This document shows, in pieces, positions 17,155 through 26,608 of a DNA stretch of 64,000 bases. The notes beneath the pieces are model-generated. The model worked only from the letters and a program-made list of their open reading frames with translations. It had not been told where the DNA came from and did no database searches. Within the stretch, counting starts at the first letter, position 1, and the number at the start of each line of letters is the position of its first letter. A program made the position numbers and the translations under genes. The DNA comes from Antarctobacter heliothermus (GTDB lineage: Bacteria > Pseudomonadota > Alphaproteobacteria > Rhodobacterales > Rhodobacteraceae). Location: the NCBI RefSeq assembly GCF_002237555.1, contig NZ_CP022540.1, forward strand, positions 434,001 through 498,000, in the 5' to 3' direction.

Positions 17155-17937
17155 TCAGGCCCGTCCTGCCGGAAATTCCAGCGCCGCACCGCGCATCATG
17201 ACTTGCGCAAAGCGGTCGGTATATTGGCTGCCCGGCTCTTCGTGGTGCGAGCCGCGGTGAATCACCAGGCCCGCGTGAAACCGAAAGGCCGCGCGCCCAT
17301 CTTTACGACCCCGGACAAGGATCAGGCGCGGTGGACGGCCCTCACGAGGCAATAAAGGCAACAATTCCAAGGCCCCAAGGCGGCCCGACATGGCAGACAG
17401 CAGATCCGGCAGACGTTCGGCGCGCTGAATAAATGTGGCGTAGCCACGCGGCTTCAGCCGTTTGGCGGCGCAGGACACCCAATCCGCAAGCGGCGTGGCC
17501 CCTGCCAGCGCGATCTCACGATCGCTGCCGTCGGCAACAATACGCTTGCCTGCCTCAAAGTAGGGAGGATTGGCAAAAACGTGGTCAAAGCTTTGCACTT
17601 TCATGTCCGGCGGCGGGCTGGCCAGGTTGCCGGTCCAGATCGTGCCCTCCAATCCGTTGCGCGCAAGGTTCCGCCGGGCCAGATCGGCATAGCCCGGCTG
17701 CAATTCCAGTCCGGACAATCGCAGGCCGGGCACACGCACACCCAGACAACATAGACCCGGCGCAGCCCCGCAGCCCAGTTCCAGCACGCTTTGCCCCGGC
17801 AGCGCCGATACGGCGGCGGCAAGCAGAACTGGATCGGTTCCGGCGCGGTAACCTTCCAACGGCTGCAGCAGGCGCACTTGCCCCCCCAGCATCGCGTCCT
17901 CTGTCAACGCGTCGGGGAGGAAGGTTTCAGCCCTCAA
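17155..17937 (-). CDS. TrmN6-like tRNA1(Val) (adenine-N6) methyltransferase
   Basis: SAM-dependent N6-adenine methyltransferase of about 260 residues. The SAM-binding motif VLELGCGAAPGLCCL and the catalytic NPPY (in FANPPYFEAGKRI) are clear, and the segment RLLQPLEGYRAGTDPVLLAAAV is typical of the TrmN6/YfiC group. The start is uncertain: a TTG at 17937 overlaps the end of the DUF2007 gene by 11 bp, while an ATG at 17892 is the next candidate. Substrate assignment is by family only. Confidence 0.8.
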   Translation of the reverse strand: MRAETFLPDALTEDAMLGGQVRLLQPLEGYRAGTDPVLLAAAVSALPGQSVLELGCGAAPGLCCLGVRVPGLRLSGLELQPGYADLARRNLARNGLEGTIWTGNLASPPPDMKVQSFDHVFANPPYFEAGKRIVADGSDREIALAGATPLADWVSCAAKRLKPRGYATFIQRAERLPDLLSAMSGRLGALELLPLLPREGRPPRLILVRGRKDGRAAFRFHAGLVIHRGSHHEEPGSQYTDRFAQVMMRGAALEFPAGRA

Positions 17938-18142
17938 ACTGCACCCCGGCCTCTCGCAAAACACGACGGGCCTGATCAATCTGGTCGGCGCGCACCATCA
18001 GGCGGCGCGGCAGAATGCCTATGGACCCTTCGAGGACGCTCATGTTTACGTCCAATTCAAAGCTGTCTATACCCTCCCCGTTCAGGAGGGTTGTGACCAG
18101 CGGGATCAACGTGATGTCGTTTGTGCGCAAAAGCTCTTCCAT
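17927..18142 (-). CDS. DUF2007 small protein
   Basis: A 71-residue protein (MEELLRTNDITLIPLVTTLL... IDQARRVLREAGVQ) of the DUF2007 type, a ferredoxin-like fold often with a GlnB-like resemblance, function unknown. I start it at the ATG at 18142, which gives the full domain; an in-frame extension upstream would overlap the divergent polyprenyl synthase gene. It overlaps the downstream methyltransferase gene, so both probably share a transcript. Confidence 0.85.
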   Translation of the reverse strand: MEELLRTNDITLIPLVTTLLNGEGIDSFELDVNMSVLEGSIGILPRRLMVRADQIDQARRVLREAGVQFEG

Positions 18143-18196
18143 GAGGGCGATGTAAGGACAAGGCACCGCATTTGTCGAGCCTTGCACGGGAGTTTG

Positions 18197-19198
18197 ATGA
18201 GCTTGGACGAAGGCACGCAAAAGCCGCATGAACGTCTCGCCGCGCTGTTGGCCGGCGATCTTGATCTTGTGAATGCGCTGATCCGCCAAAGGATGGCATC
18301 AGAGCACGCACCGCGCATTCCAGAAGTGACCGCGCATCTGGTCGAGGCGGGCGGCAAACGGTTGCGCCCGCTGTTGACCTTGGCGACGGCACGGATGTGC
18401 GGCTACGAGGGACCGTATCATATCCATTTGGCCGCAACGGTGGAGTTCATTCACACCGCGACGCTGCTGCATGACGATGTGGTGGACGAAAGCAAGAAGC
18501 GGCGCGGGCGGCCCACGGCGAACCTGCTGTGGGACAATAAGTCCAGCGTATTGGTGGGCGACTACCTGTTCGCGCGGTCGTTCCAGTTGATGACAGAGAC
18601 GGGCAACCTGCGGGTTCTGGGCATTCTTAGCGACGCAGCGGCGACCATCGCTGAGGGGGAGGTGCTGCAGCTGACCGCCGCTCAGGATCTGACCACGACA
18701 GAGGCGATCTATCTTCAGGTGGTGCGGGGCAAGACGGCGGCGCTGTTTTCGGCCGCGACCGAGGTGGGCGGCGTGATTGCGGGCCAGCCCGAGGAAGAGG
18801 TGCAGGCGCTGTTTGATTACGGCGACGCGCTGGGGATTGCCTTTCAGATTGTGGACGACCTGCTGGATTATTGGGGGTCAGACGCGACGGGCAAAAATGT
18901 GGGCGATGATTTCCGCGAGCGAAAGCTGACGCTGCCTCTGATCAAGGCCTTTGCTGCCGCCTCAGACGACGAAGAGCGCGCCTTTTGGAAGCGGGTCATC
19001 GAGAAGGGCGACCAGCGCGAGGGCGACCTTGAGCATGCCATTGCCTTGCTCAATCAGCATGGCGCGTTGGAGGCGACGCGGCAGGAGGCATTGGCTTGGG
19101 CGGGCAAGGCGAAGGCGGCAATGGAAAGCCTGCCGCAATCAGAGCTGCGCGACCTTTTGATCGATCTCAATGACTATGTGGTGAGCCGTGTGAGTTGA
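18197..19198 (+). CDS. Polyprenyl diphosphate synthase (ubiquinone side chain)
   Basis: Trans-prenyltransferase of 333 residues that extends farnesyl or geranylgeranyl diphosphate with isopentenyl diphosphate to the long chain of ubiquinone (octa- or decaprenyl). The first aspartate-rich motif is LLHDDVVDESKKRRGRPTAN (about 80-100), the second is QIVDDLLDYWG (about 221). The product chain length cannot be read directly. A GGGAG ribosome binding site precedes the ATG. It fits with ispE nearby (isoprenoid precursor pathway). Confidence 0.93.
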   Translation: MSLDEGTQKPHERLAALLAGDLDLVNALIRQRMASEHAPRIPEVTAHLVEAGGKRLRPLLTLATARMCGYEGPYHIHLAATVEFIHTATLLHDDVVDESKKRRGRPTANLLWDNKSSVLVGDYLFARSFQLMTETGNLRVLGILSDAAATIAEGEVLQLTAAQDLTTTEAIYLQVVRGKTAALFSAATEVGGVIAGQPEEEVQALFDYGDALGIAFQIVDDLLDYWGSDATGKNVGDDFRERKLTLPLIKAFAAASDDEERAFWKRVIEKGDQREGDLEHAIALLNQHGALEATRQEALAWAGKAKAAMESLPQSELRDLLIDLNDYVVSRVS

Positions 19199-19208
19199 CC
19201 GAAAAAAT

Positions 19209-19232
19209 GGGCTGTCCACGCGTGGACAGCCC
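19209..19232 (-). terminator. 24-bp perfect palindrome between convergent genes, probable terminator
   Basis: GGGCTGTCCACG (19209-19220) is followed directly by its reverse complement CGTGGACAGCCC (19221-19232). On the minus strand it is followed by ATTTTTTC, so it can terminate ispE transcription; on the + strand it lies 10 bp after the prenyl synthase stop and may also act there. Confidence 0.75.
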
Positions 19233-19311
19233 TGCGGTCAATCAAAATCAATGACTTACAGAGACGATTTTACCTTTGGTTAGGAAATGACTGGTCTGTC
19301 CGTACAGTGGT

Positions 19312-19333
19312 AAGCCGGGCTTAAGCCCGGCCT
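19312..19333. repeat. REP-like palindrome
   Basis: GCCGGGCTTAAGCCCGGC (19314-19331) is a perfect 18-bp palindrome, extended by near-complementary flanks (TAA before, CTA after). It sits just past the ispE stop. GC-rich palindromes of this kind are frequently repeated in alphaproteobacterial intergenic DNA; copy number cannot be judged here. Confidence 0.5.
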
Positions 19334-19344
19334 ACGGTGCCAAT

Positions 19345-20172
19345 TTACGTCAGTATGGTCGCAGCCACCCACCACTGCGGGAAGGCGGCTTGAAGGTCGC
19401 GGGCCATTGCCTCTGTCGGCGTGTCGGAGTCGAACAACGCAAAGCAGGTGGCACCAGAGCCGGACATGCGCGCAAGCCGAACCCCGTCCAGAGAAGACAA
19501 TGCGCCCAACACCTGCGAAATCTCAGGACACAGACCTTCGGCCGGGGGCTGCAGATCGTTGCGCTGATCCGCCAACCACCCAAACACAGCATCCGCTTGC
19601 CTGCTGTCCGGCAGAGGCATCATCGGCGCGTTGTCGCGCCGGGCAAGCGCCTTGAATACCGCAGGGGTCGCGACCTCGACCCGTGGATTGACCAGCACGG
19701 CCCGTAGCGGCGGCAGGTCCAGCGGCGTCACGATCTCTCCGATGCTCTGCATCCGGGCGGCGTGGGCCACCATGCAGACCGGCACATCCGCACCCAGTGA
19801 AAGCGGATCGCCTCCAAACGGACGGCCAAACAACTGCTCCATCGCGCGCAGCACCGCCGCCGCATCGGAGGAGCCGCCCCCGATCCCCGCCGCTGCGGGC
19901 AGGTGTTTGTCCAAGGTGATCGCCACCGGCTGACCAAATGCCTCTGCCGCGCGCCAGCACAGGTTGCGCGCATCCGTTGGCACCCCGGCGGCCATCGGGC
20001 CGGTGACGGTCAGCGACATGTGATCTGCGCGGGCCACCGTCACCCGGTCGCCCACGTCGGCGAACATCACCAGACTGTCGAGCAAGTGATAGCCATCAGC
20101 CCGCCGTCCGGTGACATGCAGGGTCAGATTGATCTTGGCCGGGGCGAAAACCTCACTCGCTGCCGAGGTCAT
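19345..20172 (-). CDS. ispE: 4-diphosphocytidyl-2-C-methyl-D-erythritol kinase
   Basis: GHMP kinase of the MEP isoprenoid pathway, phosphorylating CDP-methylerythritol at the 2-hydroxyl. The 275-residue protein has FAPAKINLTLHVTGRRADGY at the N-terminus (catalytic lysine region), the ATP-binding loop LPAAAGIGGGSSDAAA (about 90-105) and the C-terminal MSGSGATCFALF. It overlaps the upstream TPR gene by 20 bp and is transcribed with it. Confidence 0.95.
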   Translation of the reverse strand: MTSAASEVFAPAKINLTLHVTGRRADGYHLLDSLVMFADVGDRVTVARADHMSLTVTGPMAAGVPTDARNLCWRAAEAFGQPVAITLDKHLPAAAGIGGGSSDAAAVLRAMEQLFGRPFGGDPLSLGADVPVCMVAHAARMQSIGEIVTPLDLPPLRAVLVNPRVEVATPAVFKALARRDNAPMMPLPDSRQADAVFGWLADQRNDLQPPAEGLCPEISQVLGALSSLDGVRLARMSGSGATCFALFDSDTPTEAMARDLQAAFPQWWVAATILT

Positions 20173-21877
20173 CCGCTACCTGCAAGGGCGGTGCGCCTTC
20201 TTCGGCCAGAACCACGTCCAGCCCGACCTCCAGCTTACGTTTGATCCGCACCGGGTCGGCCTCTTCGGCGGCGTCCTCCCAGTCGACGAAGGACAGCGCG
20301 CGCTTCCACATGAATTCGGCCTCACGTTCGCGCCCGACGGCCCAATAGACATCGCCAAGGTGATCATTGACGATCGGGTCGATGGGCATCAGTTCGGCGG
20401 CGTGTTCCATGTGCGGCACCGCCTCTTCGTAGCGGCCAAGGCGGTAGAGCACCCAGCCAAGGCTGTCGACGATGTACCCGGCGTTTGGCCGCGCCTTGAC
20501 GGCGCGTTCGATCATCGCCAGCGCCTCATCCAGCTTGACCTGCTTTTCCACCAGCGAATAGCCAAGATAGTTCAGCACCTGCGGCTGGTCCGGGTTCAGG
20601 TCCAGTGCTTTGCGGAAATCCGCCTCTGCGGCCTCCCACAGACCTTCGCGTTCGTTGGAAATGGCACGGGCGTAGAACACGAACCATTGCCGATCGGTGA
20701 TTTCACCGACCTTGGAGAGCGCGGTTGTATATGCCTCTATCGCATCGGCAAACCGTTCTTCCTGTCGCAGGAAATCGCCCAGCGTGGTGTAAACGACAGA
20801 CATGTTGCCATGGGTTTCTGTCAGCCCTTCGAGGACGGCAATCGCCTCTTCCATACGCTCGTCCGAGCGCAGCGCCTCTGCCCGGCCCAGTTCTGCCGCG
20901 TGAAAGGCCGGATGATCGGTCGGCACGCGTGCATAGGTTTCGACGGCCAGTTCGTACTGACCAACCTGCGTCAGCACCTCTGCCGACAGTAGAATGGCGT
21001 CGATGTGGTCCGCGCGCAGGTATTCGGCCAGACGGGCATAGAGCAGCGTCAGATCCTGATTGTCCTCAGCCGCCAGCGCCCCGGCGAGGGTATAGAACAC
21101 CTCTGCAATGCCATCGCGCGGCGACGTGACATGCGTGAACGGCACGGTTTCATTGCCTTGTAGACGGGTGCGCAGGTTTTCCAGCCCCGGATCAAGATCA
21201 TTGCCAAAGGCCGTGGTCAGCAGGTCGATTGCATCGCCGTTGCGGTCAAGCTGGCTGAGGATTTCAGCGCGGGCCATGATACCGCGACGGGTGGCCCCCA
21301 TACCGGCCCCCAGCTTGCTGGACAGCAGGTCATCGGCGGTTTGGTAGTCACCGACAGAGGCGAGCGCGAACGCCTTGTGGTAGGCGGCAAAGGGGCCAAG
21401 GCCCTGAATGCCCGCCACCTCATCAAAGGTGGCAAGGGCGGTGGTCATGTCGCCCTGCCCCAGTTGTGCCCATGCCTTTATCAGACCGTCGGCCAGCGGA
21501 CCCAGCCCGCGCTTTTCGTCAATGGCCGTGAGGACGGGGGCGAACGCCTCGCCTCGGGCGTCCCGTGCCACAATCGCCATCTGGGCGATCTGACTGGCAA
21601 AGCCCTCTTGCGCAAGTCGGTCGGCGTAGGTCGATGCCCGGTCCACCTCACCCAGTGAGATATTGGACAGGACCGCACGTTCCAGCAGTTCGGGGCGGCC
21701 CGGATCGCGGGCCAGCGCCTTGCCATAGAAATGGGCGGCGGACTCGTAATCGCCCAGAAAGCTGGCCTGACGCGCGGCGAGGTAGTCGCCCGCAAAGCCG
21801 TTGGCCGATACCAGGGTCGGCAGGGTAAACGCCGCTGCCAGCAGGCCTGCGCGCACCGTCTGTGTCCAAGCTGTCAA
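20153..21877 (-). CDS. Secreted or membrane-associated TPR repeat protein
   Basis: A 574-residue protein with an N-terminal signal sequence (TVRAGLLAAAFTLPTLVSA) followed by tetratricopeptide repeats over most of its length, e.g. NYLGYSLVEKQVKLDEALAM and GWVLYRLGRYEEAVPHMEHA. Such proteins scaffold complexes in the periplasm. I place the start at a TTG at 21877, because GAGGAGAT lies 6 nt upstream and the signal peptide then begins near residue 5; an upstream in-frame extension rich in Cys/His is unlikely to be real. It precedes ispE with a 20-bp overlap. Confidence 0.88.
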   Translation of the reverse strand: MTAWTQTVRAGLLAAAFTLPTLVSANGFAGDYLAARQASFLGDYESAAHFYGKALARDPGRPELLERAVLSNISLGEVDRASTYADRLAQEGFASQIAQMAIVARDARGEAFAPVLTAIDEKRGLGPLADGLIKAWAQLGQGDMTTALATFDEVAGIQGLGPFAAYHKAFALASVGDYQTADDLLSSKLGAGMGATRRGIMARAEILSQLDRNGDAIDLLTTAFGNDLDPGLENLRTRLQGNETVPFTHVTSPRDGIAEVFYTLAGALAAEDNQDLTLLYARLAEYLRADHIDAILLSAEVLTQVGQYELAVETYARVPTDHPAFHAAELGRAEALRSDERMEEAIAVLEGLTETHGNMSVVYTTLGDFLRQEERFADAIEAYTTALSKVGEITDRQWFVFYARAISNEREGLWEAAEADFRKALDLNPDQPQVLNYLGYSLVEKQVKLDEALAMIERAVKARPNAGYIVDSLGWVLYRLGRYEEAVPHMEHAAELMPIDPIVNDHLGDVYWAVGREREAEFMWKRALSFVDWEDAAEEADPVRIKRKLEVGLDVVLAEEGAPPLQVADDLGSE

Positions 21878-22017
21878 AGTGCCGATCTCCTCAATCGCGA
21901 TTTGCGAAGAGCGTAGAACGCATGAACAGGCATGGCAATCACGACAAGCGCGCAGATGCCGACAGGGCATCACCTCATTGTGAAGGTGCCCGACGCTTGG
22001 GCGCCGGGCGGATGCGT

Positions 22018-23667
22018 TCACATGTTGGGATAATTCGGCCCGTCGCCGCCCTGCGGAACCGTCCAGTTGATGTTCTGGCTGGGATCTTTGATGTCGCAGG
22101 TCTTGCAGTGGACGCAGTTCTGAAAGTTGATGACGAACTTTGGCCCGTTGTCATCCTCGACCACCTCGTAGACGCCCGCCGGGCAATAGCGCTGCGCCGG
22201 TTCGTTGTATTTCGGCAGGTTGATCGCGGTCGGCACATGCGGATCTTTCAGCTGCAGATGCGCGGGCTGGCTTTCCTCATGGTTGGTAAAGCTGAACGCG
22301 ACGTTGGTCAGCCGGTCAAAGCTGAGCTTGCCGTCGGGCTTGGGGTAGTCGATCGGCTCAAACTTTTGCGCGATGCCGGTGGCCTCGGCGTCGGTCTTGC
22401 CATGTTTGACGGTGCCGAACAGCGACAGACCCAGCAGCGAGTTGGTCCACATGTCCATGCCGCCCAAGGCAAGGCTGGCGGTGAGACCGTATTTCGACCA
22501 CAGCGGTTTGACGTTGCGGACCTTGTGCAGATCCTTGCCGACGGCGCCCTCGCGCACCTCTGCCTCATAATCGGGCAGTTCGTCCGAGGCGCGGCCGTCC
22601 TTGATTGCGGCAAAGGCGGCCTCTGCCGCGGCCTTGCCGGACAGCATGGCGTTGTGGTTGCCCTTGATGCGCGGGACGTTGACCATGCCCACCGAACAGC
22701 CCAGCAGGGCGACGCCGGGGGCGACCATCTTGGGCATCGACTGATAGCCGCCCTCGCTGATGGCGCGGGCACCGTAGGCGACGCGTTTTCCGCCCTTGAG
22801 CAGCTCTGCCACCATCGGGTGATGTTTGAACCGCTGGAATTCCATGTAGGGGTACAGATGCGGGTTCTGATAGTTCAGGTGGACGACAAAGCCGACGTAA
22901 ACCTGATTGTTCTCAAGGTGATAGATGAACGACCCACCACCCGCGTTGCCGCCAAGGGGCCAGCCCATGGTGTGGGTGACGCTGCCCTCTTTGTGCTTGG
23001 CCGGGTCGATTTCCCAGATCTCTTTCATGCCAAGGCCGAATTTCTGCGGCTCCTTGTCTTTCGAGAGGTCGTATTTCGCGATGACTTCCTTGGACAGCGA
23101 CCCGCGCACGCCCTCGGCGAGGAAGACATATTTGCCCAGCAGTTCCATGCCCGGCTCATAGGAGGGTCCGGGGGTGCCGTCGGGGTTCTTGCCGAACTCA
23201 CCGGCAACAACGCCGCGCACTTCGCCATTGTCGCCGTAGACCATTTCGGAACAGGCCATGCCGGGGAAGATCTCGACCCCCAGCGCCTCGGCGTGTTCGG
23301 CCATCCAGCGGCAGACGTTGCCCATGGAGACGATGTAGTTGCCGTGGTTGTTCATCAGTGGCGGCATCGGCCAGTTGGGGATCCGCAACTGACCCGCCTC
23401 GCCCAGCATATAGAAATTGTCCTCTGTCACCGGGGTATTAAGCGGCGCGCCGAGATCTTTCCAGTCGGGGATCAGCGCGTCCAGACCGCAAGGGTCCAGC
23501 ACCGCGCCGGACAGGATATGCGCCCCGACCTCAGAACCTTTTTCCAGCAAAACAACGTTCAGGTCAGCATCAAGCTGTTTCAGCCGGATCGCGGCGGACA
23601 GCCCGGCCGGGCCACCACCCACGATGACGACGTCGTATTCCATGGATTCGCGCTGCGCGTCGGACAT
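22018..23667 (-). CDS. Electron transfer flavoprotein-ubiquinone oxidoreductase
   Basis: Membrane-associated FAD/[4Fe-4S] enzyme that passes electrons from ETF, and so from acyl-CoA and other dehydrogenases, to ubiquinone. The 549-residue protein has an N-terminal FAD motif (DVVIVGGGPAGLSAAIRLKQ) and the C-terminal cluster motif with cysteines in RYCPAGVYE and FQNCVHCKTCDIKDP. The ATG at 23667 has GGGAGGAGCC upstream. It likely serves the acyl-CoA dehydrogenase encoded at 34-35.7 kb, among others. Confidence 0.96.
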   Translation of the reverse strand: MSDAQRESMEYDVVIVGGGPAGLSAAIRLKQLDADLNVVLLEKGSEVGAHILSGAVLDPCGLDALIPDWKDLGAPLNTPVTEDNFYMLGEAGQLRIPNWPMPPLMNNHGNYIVSMGNVCRWMAEHAEALGVEIFPGMACSEMVYGDNGEVRGVVAGEFGKNPDGTPGPSYEPGMELLGKYVFLAEGVRGSLSKEVIAKYDLSKDKEPQKFGLGMKEIWEIDPAKHKEGSVTHTMGWPLGGNAGGGSFIYHLENNQVYVGFVVHLNYQNPHLYPYMEFQRFKHHPMVAELLKGGKRVAYGARAISEGGYQSMPKMVAPGVALLGCSVGMVNVPRIKGNHNAMLSGKAAAEAAFAAIKDGRASDELPDYEAEVREGAVGKDLHKVRNVKPLWSKYGLTASLALGGMDMWTNSLLGLSLFGTVKHGKTDAEATGIAQKFEPIDYPKPDGKLSFDRLTNVAFSFTNHEESQPAHLQLKDPHVPTAINLPKYNEPAQRYCPAGVYEVVEDDNGPKFVINFQNCVHCKTCDIKDPSQNINWTVPQGGDGPNYPNM

Positions 23668-23844
23668 TCCGGCTCCTCCCACAGGGGCAAAGAAATAAAG
23701 TTTCGCGACTGAGTAGCGCGGCAGTGCAGCACGGGTCAATCACGACACGGCGTCGCGGGGGCGGATTCCGACCTGTCCGACGCGGGAAAAGGCGCTCTGC
23801 CCCCCCGCAAATGGCGCGAGGGCCCCACCCCGCGCCTTGTTCTC

Positions 23845-24882
23845 TTAAAACACCGGCATGATCTCTATCTTGCCGCGCGTCGGGCCAACCCTGAGCAGCC
23901 GATACGCGTTGGTCCCGAAATAAAGCGTGCCGTCAGCTGCTTCGGTCATAGCGGTGATCCATTCCGCCGGACCACCCCGCAGGCGATCCCCTTTCAGCAC
24001 CCCTTCGGCACCTTCGCCGCTGACCGGCATGAACCGCAATTCGACACTTTTGGCGAGGATGTAGTTTTCACCCTTCGCGTCGATCCCGGCGTGATTGAAA
24101 TAGTCCTCTCCGAGATCGATCAACGCGCCGGTGCCATCCGGGCCCAGCAACATCGAATCCACATTGGTCCGCAAAATCATCATCTTGCCATCGCTCACCC
24201 GCACGGCCTTGGGGTAGGAAACACGATACGGTGTCTCGGCCATCTCGAAACTGCCCGAGACAAAATCAACCGTGACCACGTTGCTGACATAGCCATCTGT
24301 CATTTGCTTGAAATCGGCTTTTTGCAGCTTGGTCAGATCCTCAGGCTCATCCTGTTTCTGCTCGGCGTCGGTCTTGGTATAGCCGGTCAGGATCAGGGCC
24401 TTGCCCGCCCCCGGTTCCAAGGCGATCAGATTCGCCTTGATCTTGCCCATGGCAACGCGCGCCAGCTGTTCGCCCGTGGAAGCCTGCAACAATCGCACCG
24501 AATCGTCCTTGAAATGCTGATCCAGCGCGGCAATCACCCGAGTCTGGGCGTCATAGGCCATGTCATCGACGTCCGACACGGACCACGCCTCGGCCATGCC
24601 ATCGACCTTGTAGGCGGTCACAACATCCGCATCGTCGCGGAAAAACACCAACTCTCCGATGGCGCCATGCACGATCTGGCGCACCAGATGAGGCACATAC
24701 TGGCGCCCGGTCACCTCCATCGAGTCGGCGGAAATTGTATAGACTGTCCGGTTAGATCCGCCGACAAGCACGGTCTTGCCGTCAGGCGATACACTGATTG
24801 TCTCGATGGACTGGGATTGGGCGGCACCGGCGGACAACCCGGCCAGCGCAAGCGCCGCTGCAAATGAAAAAATGGAACGCAT
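23845..24882 (-). CDS. Secreted beta-propeller-like protein, function unknown
   Basis: A 345-residue protein with a Sec signal peptide (MRSIFSFAAALALAGLSAGA, cleavage near AQS) and a body that reads like WD40/YVTN-type blades, e.g. ETISVSPDGKTVLVGGSNRT and GTLYFGTNAYRLLRVGPTRG. No catalytic motif is evident. It stands alone on the minus strand, divergent from greA. Periplasmic or extracellular location is inferred. Confidence 0.7.
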   Translation of the reverse strand: MRSIFSFAAALALAGLSAGAAQSQSIETISVSPDGKTVLVGGSNRTVYTISADSMEVTGRQYVPHLVRQIVHGAIGELVFFRDDADVVTAYKVDGMAEAWSVSDVDDMAYDAQTRVIAALDQHFKDDSVRLLQASTGEQLARVAMGKIKANLIALEPGAGKALILTGYTKTDAEQKQDEPEDLTKLQKADFKQMTDGYVSNVVTVDFVSGSFEMAETPYRVSYPKAVRVSDGKMMILRTNVDSMLLGPDGTGALIDLGEDYFNHAGIDAKGENYILAKSVELRFMPVSGEGAEGVLKGDRLRGGPAEWITAMTEAADGTLYFGTNAYRLLRVGPTRGKIEIMPVF

Positions 24883-25057
24883 GTCAAAATCCTGCTGTTA
24901 TACAAGTGTTCGACAGAGTACCCGCAGTCCTTCATATGTCAAAGTCGTGGGCTGTCGGTAAATTCCCGCTGGTCTGACGTTCAGCTTGGCTTTACATCGA
25001 CAAGCCACGCGACGACACTTCCTCAACTCTCGCTGACAAGGCAAAGACGATCCGAAT

Positions 25058-25528
25058 ATGGACAAGTTCCCGATGACCCGCGCGGGATACACCGCGCTTG
25101 AGACCGAATTGAAACAGCTCAAGTCCGTTGAGCGTCCCGCCATCATTCAGGCGATCGCAGAGGCGCGCGAACTGGGCGACCTGAAAGAGAACGCCGAATA
25201 CCATTCGGCGCGCGAAAAGCAGGGATTCATCGAAGGGCGCATCAAGGAACTTGAAGGCGCTATCAGTCTGGCCGAGGTGATCGACCCCACGAAACTGTCG
25301 GGCACGATCAAGTTCGGCGCCACCGTGACACTGGTCGATGAGGATACGGATGAGGAAAAGACCTGGCAGATCGTCGGCCAACATGAAGCCAGCGTCGAAA
25401 AGGGTCTGCTGAACATCAAATCCCCCATCGCACGCGCGCTGATCGGCAAGGACGAAGGCGACAGCGTCGAGGTGAACACCCCCGGCGGCTCCAAGTCGTA
25501 TGAAATCCTGAGCATCGCCTACAAGTAA
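25058..25528 (+). CDS. greA: Transcription elongation factor GreA
   Basis: Rescues backtracked RNA polymerase by stimulating cleavage of the nascent RNA. The 156-residue protein has the N-terminal coiled coil with the acidic tip ([20 protein letters not shown], about 37-56) and the C-terminal FKBP-like domain ending [15 protein letters not shown]. It is followed after 10 bp by a membrane protein gene on the same strand. Confidence 0.97.
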   Translation: MDKFPMTRAGYTALETELKQLKSVERPAIIQAIAEARELGDLKENAEYHSAREKQGFIEGRIKELEGAISLAEVIDPTKLSGTIKFGATVTLVDEDTDEEKTWQIVGQHEASVEKGLLNIKSPIARALIGKDEGDSVEVNTPGGSKSYEILSIAYK

Positions 25529-25538
25529 GGCTTTCCCA

Positions 25539-26543
25539 ATGAGCGACCCCAAGGACGCCCGCCCGACGCTGCCCGGCCTTTACGCGTGCAGCGAGGCCGA
25601 AGGGGTCACAGGCATCGAAATCGCCGCCATGGTGGTCAGCGTGGTCTGGGTGTGCCTGTCGGGTTGGTATTTCCTCAGCGTCCCGACGGCCCAAAGCGGC
25701 GCGCTGCGGTTCCTGCTGGGTGTCATGGTGATCGTGATGCCGGTGGCGATGATCTGGGTGGCGGCGCTGGCGATCCGCGCAGCGAGGGTGATGCGCACCG
25801 AAAGCGCGCGGCTGCAGGCGGCCATCGACGCGATCCGGCAGGCCTATGTGGCTCAGGCCCAAAGCGGCAAAGGCCAGCCGCCACACCCTGCCCTGTTGAA
25901 ACGACTGGACGACATCGCGGGCGCGCAGAAAAACCTTGAGGGTACGCTGGCCATGCTGGGCGGCATCCGGCAGGCGGGGGGCGCACAGGGGGCCCTGCCC
26001 GCGCCCGACATGCCGGATGGCGACCACCAGCCGACCCTGTCGCTGGGCACACCCGCCGAGGCACTGCAACCGCCATTGTCCAACGGCGACTATATTCGCG
26101 CGCTCCATTTCCCTGAAACGGCAGAGGACGAAGACGGGTTTGCCGCGCTGCGCCGCGCGCTCAAGGATCGCGGCACCGCCAAGCTGATCCAGGCGGCACA
26201 GGACGTCCTGACCCTGATGAGCCAGGACGGCATCTATATGGACGATCTGCGCCCCGACATGGCCCGACCCGAGGTTTGGCGCGCCTTTGCCAAAGGCGAA
26301 CGCGGGCGGTCGATCGCCTCACTGGGCGGGATCCGGGACCGGTCCTCGCTGGCTCTGGCGGCGGGCCGGATGCGCGAAGATCCGATTTTCCGCGATGCGG
26401 CGCACCACTTTCTGCGCCGCTTCGACACCAGCTTTGCCGGGTTCGAACCCAATGCGACAGACGAGGATATCTCTGCGTTTGCGATGACACGCACCTCCCG
26501 CGCGTTTATGCTTCTGGGGCGTGTGGCTGGCACGTTCGACTGA
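25539..26543 (+). CDS. Membrane protein of unknown function, downstream of greA
   Basis: A 334-residue protein with two N-terminal transmembrane helices (about 27-47 and 57-81), followed by a probable coiled coil (RTESARLQAAIDAIRQAYVA) and a soluble, mostly helical C-terminal domain (about 185-330, with YIRALHFPETAEDEDGF). I recognise no family. It starts 10 bp after greA and is probably co-transcribed. The two-helix anchor with a large cytoplasmic part suggests a membrane-tethered scaffold, but this is inference. Confidence 0.75.
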   Translation: MSDPKDARPTLPGLYACSEAEGVTGIEIAAMVVSVVWVCLSGWYFLSVPTAQSGALRFLLGVMVIVMPVAMIWVAALAIRAARVMRTESARLQAAIDAIRQAYVAQAQSGKGQPPHPALLKRLDDIAGAQKNLEGTLAMLGGIRQAGGAQGALPAPDMPDGDHQPTLSLGTPAEALQPPLSNGDYIRALHFPETAEDEDGFAALRRALKDRGTAKLIQAAQDVLTLMSQDGIYMDDLRPDMARPEVWRAFAKGERGRSIASLGGIRDRSSLALAAGRMREDPIFRDAAHHFLRRFDTSFAGFEPNATDEDISAFAMTRTSRAFMLLGRVAGTFD

Positions 26544-26608
26544 TCGCCGCGGCACCTGGCCTTGCCCGAGGTTGGGGGCGCTGCCCCCGCCGCGCAAGAG
26601 CGCGACTT

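Noticed and set aside
21878..22021. Longer N-terminus for the TPR protein, rich in Cys and His
   Set aside because: A strong ribosome binding site and a signal peptide mark the TTG at 21877; the extension would bury the signal sequence.
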